Of a stretch of 5,982 nt of DNA, positions 1 through 5,274 are shown one piece after another. Positions within the stretch are counted from its first letter, which is position 1. Each line of letters begins with the position of its first letter. The notes beneath the pieces are model-generated. The model worked only from the letters and a program-made list of their open reading frames with translations. It ran no database searches and was not told the DNA's origin. Where the stretch lies: assembly GCA_021779275.1 (NCBI GenBank), contig JAJYAX010000110.1, positions 1-5,982 of the forward strand, read 5' to 3'. The translations under genes and the position numbers were made by a program. The stretch is from Deltaproteobacteria bacterium. Its GTDB lineage: Bacteria > Desulfobacterota > Desulfobulbia > Desulfobulbales > Desulfocapsaceae.

Positions 1-130
1 TCTCGATCAGGGCATGGGATTCGTTCCTGTAGAGCTGCATGGTTCGATTCACCATCCGCAACCGGTGATCCTCGGCAGGTTTCAAGGACGCAGAGGCCGT
101 GACTCCGGGATCAGACACCTCTTCTCTCAT
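1..130 (-). CDS. N-terminus of an unidentified protein, cut by the window edge
   Basis: An open frame starts at ATG 130-128 and stays open to base 1, giving 43 complete codons. The visible protein begins MREEVSDPGV and continues through a polar, helix-prone stretch (HRLRMVNRTMQLYRNE) to ALIE at the edge. An AAGGAG ribosome binding site lies 8 nt upstream, which fixes the start and is the main reason for calling a real gene. It begins 92 bp after the carrier stop codon on the same strand. No signal peptide or membrane segment is visible. The charged amphipathic start would suit a soluble signalling protein such as a sensor kinase or PAS/GAF protein, but this is only an impression; 43 residues are too few to assign a family. 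Confidence 0.6.
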   Translation of the reverse strand, partial: MREEVSDPGVTASASLKPAEDHRLRMVNRTMQLYRNESHALIE

Positions 131-138
131 GACAGGCG

Positions 139-144
139 CTCCTT
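139..144 (-). promoter_or_regulatory. Ribosome binding site of the left-edge gene
   Basis: The minus strand reads AAGGAG, followed by 8 nt and then ATG at 130. This near-consensus Shine-Dalgarno with good spacing supports translation of the short partial reading frame at the left edge. Confidence 0.65.
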
Positions 145-172
145 TTTGAAAAATGCATACTCCCCGATTGAG

Positions 173-206
173 GCCTCCGTCAGTCGGTTGCAGCCCTGAC
201 GCAGGC
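173..206. other. Imperfect inverted repeat between the carrier gene and the left-edge gene
   Basis: Arms at 173-183 and 196-206 are complementary over 11 bp with one mismatch, around a 12-nt loop. A second small palindrome, GCCGGA-C-TCCGGC, lies at 210-222 directly after the carrier stop codon. Neither is followed by a run of T on the transcribed strand, so this is not a textbook intrinsic terminator. It might still act as an mRNA 3' hairpin, a processing site or an attenuating structure between the two genes. The assignment is by eye, with no folding energy computed. Confidence 0.3.
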
Positions 207-222
207 TTCGCCGGACTCCGGC

Positions 223-2007
223 TCAGGTGAATTCCGGCTCACCCTGGATATTCGTCTGCAGCAACTGGTACCATCGAACAAAGGCGTCAATGAAGATCAG
301 GGTCATCAGGATCATCAGAACGACAGACATGCCGGCGAGAAGATAGAGGCCTTTCGGGTAGAAGTTGTTGACGATATTCAGATAGCCCGCCGACATGGTC
401 ACCGGGATCATCAGAAGACCCGGGATCGCGGTAATCCAGGCATACCTGGCCTTGCCCATCCGGATGAGCATGGTGGTGCCGATAATCAGGGCGCAGGTCG
501 CCAGCAGCTGGTTGGCCATGCCGAACATAGGCCAGATGGTGGAGATACTGCCGGTATAAACAAGATATCCCCAGGAAAAGGTGAAGAGAAAGCTGGTCAA
601 GGCGGTTCCCGGCATCCAGGTCCTGTCGACAAACCGGGGATGGACCTTCCCCAGCATTTCCTGCAGCATATACCTGCCGACACGGGTGCCGGTATCCACC
701 GCGGTCAGAATAAACACGGCCTCGAACATGATGGCGAAGTGATACCAGTAGGCGGTCAGTTCCTTGAAAACCGGCATCTTCGAGAAGATATAGGCCATGC
801 CGACGGCCAGCGAGACGGCGCCGCCCGGCCTTCCCTGGAGTTGTTCTCCGACGGCGGTCGCCAGCTCCGGGAGATGGACCGTTGACACCCCCAAGGCGGC
901 GAAGGCCTTCGGGGCCGCGTTTATCGCGAAATAGTCGGCGGGCACCAGCACGCAGGCGGCCATCAGGGCCATAATGGCCACCATGCCTTCCACCAGCATC
1001 GCCCCGTAGCCGACAAAGAGGATGTCCTTTTCGTTGGCGATCATCTTGGGTGTGGTCCCGGTGCCGATAATGGCGTGGAAACCGGAAAGGGCGCCGCAGG
1101 CGATGGTTATGAACAGAAACGGGAAGATATTACCCGGGATAACCGGTCCGCCGCCGGCGGCAAAGCTGGTGACGCTGTCCATCTGCAGTTGCGGATGGAC
1201 GTAGGCGATTCCCACAATCAGGGCGATAATCGTTCCGAGTTTCAGGTAGGTGGAGAGATAGTCACGGGGACAGAGCAGGAACCAGACCGGCAGGACCGAA
1301 GCGAAAAACCCATAGACCGGTATCAGGATGGCCAGCTGGTTCTTGCTGTAGTTGAACCAGGCGGCAATCGCAGGGTTATGGGCGATATAGGGGCCGGTAA
1401 ATATGGTCAGGGCCAGAAGGGCCACACCGATGATGCTCGCCCCCATGACATCCCCCGGCCGGATTTTCTCCATATAAATCCCCATCAATATGGCGATGGG
1501 CATGGTGCAGACAACCGTGTAGGTCCCCCAGGGGCTTTGAAAAAGGGCATTCACGACGGCGATGGAAAGCCCGGCCAGGGTCAGGATCAGAATGAAGAGG
1601 ATCGAGAAAGAGGCAATGATCCCCGCCCGTTTTCCGATCTCCGTTTCGGCGATATGGCTGAGGCTCTTACCCTTATGGCGAACCGAGGCATAGAGCACGA
1701 TCATGTCGTGCACGGCCCCGCCCACCACACAGCCGATAATGATCCAGAGCGTACCCGGCAGGTAACCGAATTGCGCGGCCAGGACCGGACCGAGCAGAGG
1801 ACCCGCGGCGGCGATGGCGGCAAAATGATGCCCGAAGAGAACGTACTTGTTGGTCTTATGGTAATCCCGGCCGTCTTCCATGGCGACCGCCGGGGTCGGC
1901 CGGTCGGCGTTGAGCTCCAGTACGGTCCTGGCTATCCACATTCCGTAAAACCTGTAGGCAATGGCGAAAATCCCCAGCGCCGCGAAAACAATGGTCAAAG
2001 AATTCAT
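223..2007 (-). CDS. cstA: CstA-family carbon starvation protein, predicted pyruvate/peptide membrane carrier
   Basis: A 594-residue polytopic inner-membrane protein of the CstA/BtsT family. E. coli members (about 700 residues) take up pyruvate or have been linked to peptide use during carbon starvation; the substrate here cannot be read from sequence. Family hallmarks are VLFGHHFAAIAAAGP (56-70), GYLPGTLWI (81-89), GAVHDM (97-102), CPRDYLSTYLK (246-256), CGALSGFHAIIGTGTTPK (304-321), TGTRVGRYMLQEM (439-451) and WPMFGMANQLLA (492-503), the last two in the region of the C-terminal CstA domain. Many hydrophobic segments run throughout, and the loop at 45-54 reads DGRDYHKTNK. The start at 2007 is preferred to an in-frame ATG at 2070 because AAGGAGAGG sits 4 nt upstream and the protein then begins directly with a membrane helix, whereas the longer version adds an Arg-rich leader. 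The family call is firm; the substrate is unknown. The gene lies alone, 251 bp after a chemosensory operon. Confidence 0.95.
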   Translation of the reverse strand: MNSLTIVFAALGIFAIAYRFYGMWIARTVLELNADRPTPAVAMEDGRDYHKTNKYVLFGHHFAAIAAAGPLLGPVLAAQFGYLPGTLWIIIGCVVGGAVHDMIVLYASVRHKGKSLSHIAETEIGKRAGIIASFSILFILILTLAGLSIAVVNALFQSPWGTYTVVCTMPIAILMGIYMEKIRPGDVMGASIIGVALLALTIFTGPYIAHNPAIAAWFNYSKNQLAILIPVYGFFASVLPVWFLLCPRDYLSTYLKLGTIIALIVGIAYVHPQLQMDSVTSFAAGGGPVIPGNIFPFLFITIACGALSGFHAIIGTGTTPKMIANEKDILFVGYGAMLVEGMVAIMALMAACVLVPADYFAINAAPKAFAALGVSTVHLPELATAVGEQLQGRPGGAVSLAVGMAYIFSKMPVFKELTAYWYHFAIMFEAVFILTAVDTGTRVGRYMLQEMLGKVHPRFVDRTWMPGTALTSFLFTFSWGYLVYTGSISTIWPMFGMANQLLATCALIIGTTMLIRMGKARYAWITAIPGLLMIPVTMSAGYLNIVNNFYPKGLYLLAGMSVVLMILMTLIFIDAFVRWYQLLQTNIQGEPEFT

Positions 2008-2258
2008 TCGTCCTCTCCTTCTGGTGAATAATCTCTTACAAGAGCGGGTAGAAACAGCGAGAAGAAACATTCCTTGATCTCTCCAGAACGCCGAGGGGAT
2101 TACTGCAGCAGAATCATCCTCGTATCGAACGCGCCGATATCGCGTGAATGGCTCGTTTTCCGGACAGACCGTTTTTTTCTTTCACGTCAAATATGGAGGG
2201 AGACGGGAGGAAAGACAATACTGCAGTAGGAGAGACAGTGCGGTGATTAAATACGGTG
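2008..2258. other. Gene-free 251-bp region between the chemosensory operon and the carrier gene
   Basis: This gap should hold the 3' end of the chemosensory transcript and probably the promoter of the carrier gene. I see no convincing hairpin with a U tract and no confident -35/-10 pair; a TTGACG at 2190-2185 lacks a good -10 partner. Small symmetric elements are present: CTCTT-AC-AAGAG at 2033-2044, just upstream of the carrier ribosome binding site; CGATATCG at 2135-2142; TACTGCAGTA at 2219-2228, with TACTGCAG recurring at 2101-2108; and inverted CGTGAA/TTCACG at 2143-2148 and 2181-2186. Any could be an operator, but each is short enough to occur by chance. Confidence 0.35.
2012..2020 (-). 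promoter_or_regulatory. Ribosome binding site deciding the start of the CstA-family carrier
   Basis: The minus strand reads AAGGAGAGG, then ACGA, then ATG at 2007. This strong Shine-Dalgarno selects ATG 2007 over the in-frame ATG at 2070, which has an AAGGA placed directly against it with no usable spacing. Confidence 0.85.
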
Positions 2259-3362
2259 TTACAGCAGAGAAGTGATGAATTTTTTAAGGTTTTTTTTCTT
2301 ATTTGTTATCCTGAGTTTTTTCCGTATGTTTTCCCGGTACGACTCTATGGTTCTGACGGAGAGGCCCAGGAGATCGGCTATTTCCTTGGTCGTCTTATTC
2401 TGCCGGATATAGTGGACAATCTGGAGTTCCCGGGGGGCAAGTTTGGCGGTGGTCAGGATAGTGTCATGGGGGTGCTCCGAGAAGACGTCCAGGAGATTGG
2501 CCTGGGCCGTCTCCATATAATCCCTGGTCGAACCGTTGGCGCGGCTTTGGGCCTTTTTCAGGAGCGGGAGGACCGTCTCCACCGTCTTGGCGGCAATCTC
2601 CCTTCTGATCTCGCTATGCTCCTGGTCTCTTCTCTTCAACATCACATTCAGGGTTGCGTTTATATCATGCAGCTCCCGGTTCTTTTCCTGCAATTCTTTT
2701 TCCCGGAGCAGCAGGGTCTCCAGGGCGGTCTTCAGCTCATCGACGGTCCGGCTCAGGTCCGCCGTCCTTTCCTCGACCTGCCGTTCCAGGTCGGCCCGGG
2801 CCTCCCGGAGACTCTGTTGCGTGCTCAGCAGCTCACGGTTCTGCAGGTGGGCGTTTTCATAGGTTGAAAGCAGGAGATCCAGGATCTGCAGGCGTTCGGC
2901 GGCGATAAGATACCTCCTGCCGGAGAAAAAGACCTCGGTGCCCCTGCCGGTCTCCGCATTTTTACGCAGCTCCCTGTTGGCGACCAGATACTCGATGCGG
3001 GAGATAATATAGGTCTCATCGTAGGGCTTGGTGATGAAGTTGTCGGCCCCGGCCTCCAGTCCCTTGACGACATCCGCCGGTTCCGCAAGCGAGGTGACCA
3101 GGATGACCGGCACCTCCCTCAGCCTCTCCTCGGATCTGATGCGCCTGCAGAGTTCATAGCCGTCCATCCCGGGCATCAGGATGTCGGTGACGACCACATC
3201 CGGGATCCGCCGGCGCAGGCAATCCAGGGCCTCTTTCCCATTGACGGCAAGCCGGACGCCGAAGCCCTTCTTCTCCAGGATATAACGCAGCTGCTCGGCC
3301 TGTGTCCGGCTGTCCTCGACAATTAAGATATCAAGATGATTATTTCCCATTGTCTCTTTCAT
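2259..3362 (-). CDS. Response regulator: receiver, coiled coil and LuxR-type DNA-binding domain (RR-A)
   Basis: A 367-residue cytoplasmic regulator. The receiver (about 10-128) has the acidic pair E16/D17, predicted phosphoacceptor D60 in VVVTDILMPGMDG, T90 and K112 in FITKP. A linker with the segment AAERLQILDLLLSTYE (154-169) leads into a heptad-like, Glu/Arg/Leu-rich coiled coil (about 180-235). A further helical segment starting INATLNVMLKRR (234 on) precedes a LuxR/GerE-type helix-turn-helix (308-367) with LAPREL, KTTKEIADLLGLSVRTIES and a Lys-rich tail. Helical region plus HTH resembles an output unit I know from many deltaproteobacterial sensory proteins. Expected role: phosphorylation-controlled transcription, probably by the operon's CheA. 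The start at 3362 has GGAGGA just upstream; the next ATG (3350) does not. It is the last gene of the operon, 23 bp after RR-B, and nearly identical to RR-B up to residue 179. Its DNA target is unknown. Confidence 0.93.
   Translation of the reverse strand: MKETMGNNHLDILIVEDSRTQAEQLRYILEKKGFGVRLAVNGKEALDCLRRRIPDVVVTDILMPGMDGYELCRRIRSEERLREVPVILVTSLAEPADVVKGLEAGADNFITKPYDETYIISRIEYLVANRELRKNAETGRGTEVFFSGRRYLIAAERLQILDLLLSTYENAHLQNRELLSTQQSLREARADLERQVEERTADLSRTVDELKTALETLLLREKELQEKNRELHDINATLNVMLKRRDQEHSEIRREIAAKTVETVLPLLKKAQSRANGSTRDYMETAQANLLDVFSEHPHDTILTTAKLAPRELQIVHYIRQNKTTKEIADLLGLSVRTIESYRENIRKKLRITNKKKNLKKFITSLL
2826..3335 (-). repeat. Direct repeat copy 1: receiver and linker coding region of RR-A
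   Basis: This 510-bp stretch (RR-A residues 10-179) aligns without gaps, at a constant offset of 845 bp, to 3671-4180 in RR-B. I count about 15 amino-acid substitutions over 170 residues, six of them clustered at residues 134-140. The stretch 3145-3212 (68 bp) is perfectly identical to 3990-4057, synonymous positions included. Similarity stops abruptly at about residue 180, where the output parts begin. Confidence 0.95.
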
Positions 3363-3365
3363 TGC

Positions 3366-3371
3366 TCCTCC
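3366..3371 (-). promoter_or_regulatory. Ribosome binding site of RR-A
   Basis: GGAGGA lies 3 nt before ATG 3362, within the 23-bp gap after the RR-B stop. It selects the first ATG over a second in-frame ATG at 3350 and indicates independent translation initiation rather than coupling by overlap. Confidence 0.75.
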
Positions 3372-3385
3372 GGTTCCTTGTGCTT

Positions 3386-4207
3386 TTATTCATGATTCCG
3401 GCTTCCGCTCCCAGGTGCCACAGGATTGTTTTCTTTAATGGTCTTGTAATATTCAGGATAGAGCCTTTCGGCGCACTCAGGACAAATACTATGGCTGAAT
3501 TTCGCCTGGGAATGGTCTCTGATATAGGACTCGATCTGGTTCCAGTATCCCTTGTCGTCACGGATCTTTTTGCAGCCGGCGCAGATGGGGAGCAGACCGC
3601 TCAGGGTCTTGATGTTGGCCAGGGCCTCCTCCAGCCGTTCATTGGACTCCCGCAGTTTTTTCTGCATGGCGAGCAGTTCACGGTTCTGCAGATGGGCGTT
3701 TTCATAGGTTGAAAGCAGAAGATCCAGTATCTGCAGGCGTTCGGCGGCGATATGATATCTCTTGCCGGAGAAAAAGACCTCTGTGCCCTTTTCAGCCTCT
3801 GAGCCTTCGCGCAGCTCCCTGTTGGCGACCAGATACTCGATGCGGGAGATAATATAGGTCTCATCGTAGGGTTTGGTGATGAAGTTGTTGGCCCCGGCCT
3901 CCAGTCCCTTGATAACATCCGCCGGTTCCGCAAGCGAGGTGACCAGGATGACCGGCACATCCCGCAGTCTCATTTCGGATCTGATGCGACTGCAGAGTTC
4001 ATAGCCGTCCATCCCGGGCATCAGGATGTCGGTGACGACCACATCCGGGATCCGCCGACGCAGGCAATCCAGGGCCTCTTTGCCGCTCACGGCAAGCCGG
4101 ACGCTGAAGCCCTTCTTCTCCAGGATATAGCGCAGCTGCTCGGCCTGTGTCCGGCTGTCCTCGACAATAAGGATGTCAAGATCATCTCGTTTCTCGCTAT
4201 TTTTCAT
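3386..4207 (-). CDS. Response regulator with C-terminal CxxC...HxxCxxC module (RR-B)
   Basis: A 273-residue cytoplasmic protein. The receiver (about 10-128) has E16/D17, predicted phosphoacceptor D60 in VVVTDILMPGMDG, T90 and K112. The same linker as in RR-A (about 142-179) is followed by a short coiled coil (about 180-203). The C-terminus carries C209-x2-C212, then KKIRDDKGYWNQIESYI (213-229) and H239-x2-C242-x2-C245, near the end at 273. I recall this ICxxCKKIRDxxGYW element at the ends of many response regulators and sensor kinases in Deltaproteobacteria; no biochemical function is known to me. The spacing would suit a zinc-binding or redox-active site, but that is inference. No DNA-binding, cyclase or kinase domain is visible. 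The start codon overlaps the cheB stop as ATGA, with AGGTGAG 3 nt upstream, so translation is probably coupled. The operon's CheA is the likely phosphodonor. Confidence 0.92.
   Translation of the reverse strand: MKNSEKRDDLDILIVEDSRTQAEQLRYILEKKGFSVRLAVSGKEALDCLRRRIPDVVVTDILMPGMDGYELCSRIRSEMRLRDVPVILVTSLAEPADVIKGLEAGANNFITKPYDETYIISRIEYLVANRELREGSEAEKGTEVFFSGKRYHIAAERLQILDLLLSTYENAHLQNRELLAMQKKLRESNERLEEALANIKTLSGLLPICAGCKKIRDDKGYWNQIESYIRDHSQAKFSHSICPECAERLYPEYYKTIKENNPVAPGSGSRNHE
3671..4180 (-). repeat. Direct repeat copy 2: receiver and linker coding region of RR-B
   Basis: The partner of the 2826-3335 copy, ungapped over 170 codons. Outside the block, the first nine codons differ at most positions (MKNSEKRDD against MKETMGNNH) and the C-terminal parts are unrelated, so the shared unit corresponds to the receiver plus linker and not to a whole gene. 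Confidence 0.95.
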
Positions 4208-5274
4208 CTGCTCACCTGATGCCTCTCCGCTGCTCTCTTGCCCATCGCAATACTCGTCAATACCTGGGCGATCCTGTCCGCGGCAATGACATAGTGCGCC
4301 GCATCCAGCCGCACCGCCTCACCCGGCATACCGTAGACCACCGAACTCTGCTCATTTTGGGCAATGGTGACCGCCCCCGCCTCTTTCATCAGCCTCAGCT
4401 CGGCGCTCCCGTCCTTGCCCATGCCTGTCAACAGCACGCCGACCGCATGAGGACCGTAAACCTCTGCCGCCGACCGGAAAAGATGGGAGACCGAAGGCCG
4501 GAGCCCGTTTTCCGGCCGGCTGCAGGTACAGGAAATCCTGCCGGTGGCGTCCATCCCCATATGGGCGTCCTCCGGCGCGATGTAGACATGGCCGGGCCGC
4601 GTCATACTGCCATGCACGGGCACATGAACGGGCAGGGAGGAGGTCTGGCCCAGCCATTCGGCAAAGCCCCGGATAAACCCTTTGGCCATATGCTGCACGA
4701 TCAGGACCGGGGCGGGGAAATCAGCCGGGAGTCTGGCCAGGATCTTCTCTATCACCGGAGGGCCGCCGGTCGAGGCCCCGATGGCCACGACCTTCACGCT
4801 GGCTGCCGGAAGGGTCACTGCCTTTTCCTTGGGCGGCAGGCCTCTTCCGGTCTTTCGCGCCCAGCGTCTGACCACCTTGATCTCGGACATCAATTTTATC
4901 GTTGCAAGCAAATGCCTGGCGTCCTTTTCATGGCCGGGGTGCCCGATACCCTGCGGCTTCGGCAGCACGGTGAGGGCGCCCGCCTCTATGGCGCGAAACG
5001 AGGTCTCCAGGTCCTGCATACCGGCGCTGCCCGTCACGATCACGATGGGTACCGGATTGGTCTCCATAATAATCCGCGTCGCCTCAAACCCGTCCATCTC
5101 CAGCATATGGATGTCCATGGTGATAAGGTCCGGTGTGTTATGCGCCATGAACTCCACGGCCTCTCTGCCGCTGCCGGCCGTCCCCATGACCCCAATGGCC
5201 GCATCGGAATCCAGAAGGTGGATCAACAAGGCGCGTGCGACCGGTGAATCATCAACAACGAGAACCCTGATCAT
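4204..5274 (-). CDS. cheB: Chemoreceptor glutamate methylesterase/deamidase CheB
   Basis: A 356-residue protein with the usual CheB plan and length. The receiver (about 1-120) has D8/D9, phosphoacceptor D54 in TMDIHM, T81 and K106 in LPKP. After a linker, the methylesterase domain (about 160-350) shows the catalytic triad: S168 in GASTGGP, H195 in VQHMAKGF and D288 in LTGMGKDG. It should remove methyl groups from chemoreceptor glutamates when phosphorylated by CheA, resetting sensitivity. Its presence implies methylated receptors and a CheR encoded elsewhere, probably upstream. It overlaps the kinase gene by ATGA at 5271-5274, and RR-B starts within its own stop codon. No good Shine-Dalgarno is close to its ATG, which favours translational coupling to the kinase. 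One oddity: the conserved Pro four residues after the phospho-Asp is Leu58. Confidence 0.97.
   Translation of the reverse strand: MIRVLVVDDSPVARALLIHLLDSDAAIGVMGTAGSGREAVEFMAHNTPDLITMDIHMLEMDGFEATRIIMETNPVPIVIVTGSAGMQDLETSFRAIEAGALTVLPKPQGIGHPGHEKDARHLLATIKLMSEIKVVRRWARKTGRGLPPKEKAVTLPAASVKVVAIGASTGGPPVIEKILARLPADFPAPVLIVQHMAKGFIRGFAEWLGQTSSLPVHVPVHGSMTRPGHVYIAPEDAHMGMDATGRISCTCSRPENGLRPSVSHLFRSAAEVYGPHAVGVLLTGMGKDGSAELRLMKEAGAVTIAQNEQSSVVYGMPGEAVRLDAAHYVIAADRIAQVLTSIAMGKRAAERHQVSR

Noticed and set aside
14..199. A 61-codon plus-strand frame at the left edge
   Set aside because: It overlaps the minus-strand partial gene, has no ribosome binding site of note before its ATG, and shows no family features.
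1075..2031. A 318-codon open frame on the plus strand
   Set aside because: It lies wholly opposite the CstA-family gene, has a low-complexity Gly/Asp/Arg-rich composition typical of antisense of GC-rich coding DNA, and shows no recognisable domain.
2008..2070. An N-terminal extension of the carrier starting at ATG 2070
   Set aside because: It would add 21 residues rich in Arg before the first membrane helix, with AAGGA abutting the ATG; the internal ATG at 2007 has a far better ribosome binding site.
2151..2178. A possible plus-strand terminator ending in a run of seven T
   Set aside because: Only a 3-bp CGG/CCG stem precedes the T run, and no plus-strand gene is there to terminate.
2185..2190. 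A TTGACG sequence as a -35 box of the carrier gene
   Set aside because: At 17-18 nt spacing the -10 position reads CTGTCC or TGTCCG, far from TATAAT, and no sigma-54 type GG/GC pair was found either.
2290..2297. A run of eight A on the coding strand near the end of RR-A, forming an A AAA AAC slippery heptamer
   Set aside because: A -1 shift would give one proline codon and then stop, only trimming the last residues of the HTH tail; no stimulatory structure is evident, so programmed frameshifting is not supported.
2256..2867. A plus-strand frame of 203 codons opposite RR-A, with a similar frame opposite RR-B (3302-3712)
   Set aside because: Both are antisense to the duplicated regulators and resemble one another only because the sense genes are duplicated (both end in VLQVGVFIG or VLQMGVFIG).
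4219..5247. A 342-codon open frame on the plus strand
   Set aside because: It is the antisense shadow of cheB, whose complete domain and catalytic motifs leave no doubt about the coding strand; the plus-strand product is His/Arg/Gly-rich without motifs.
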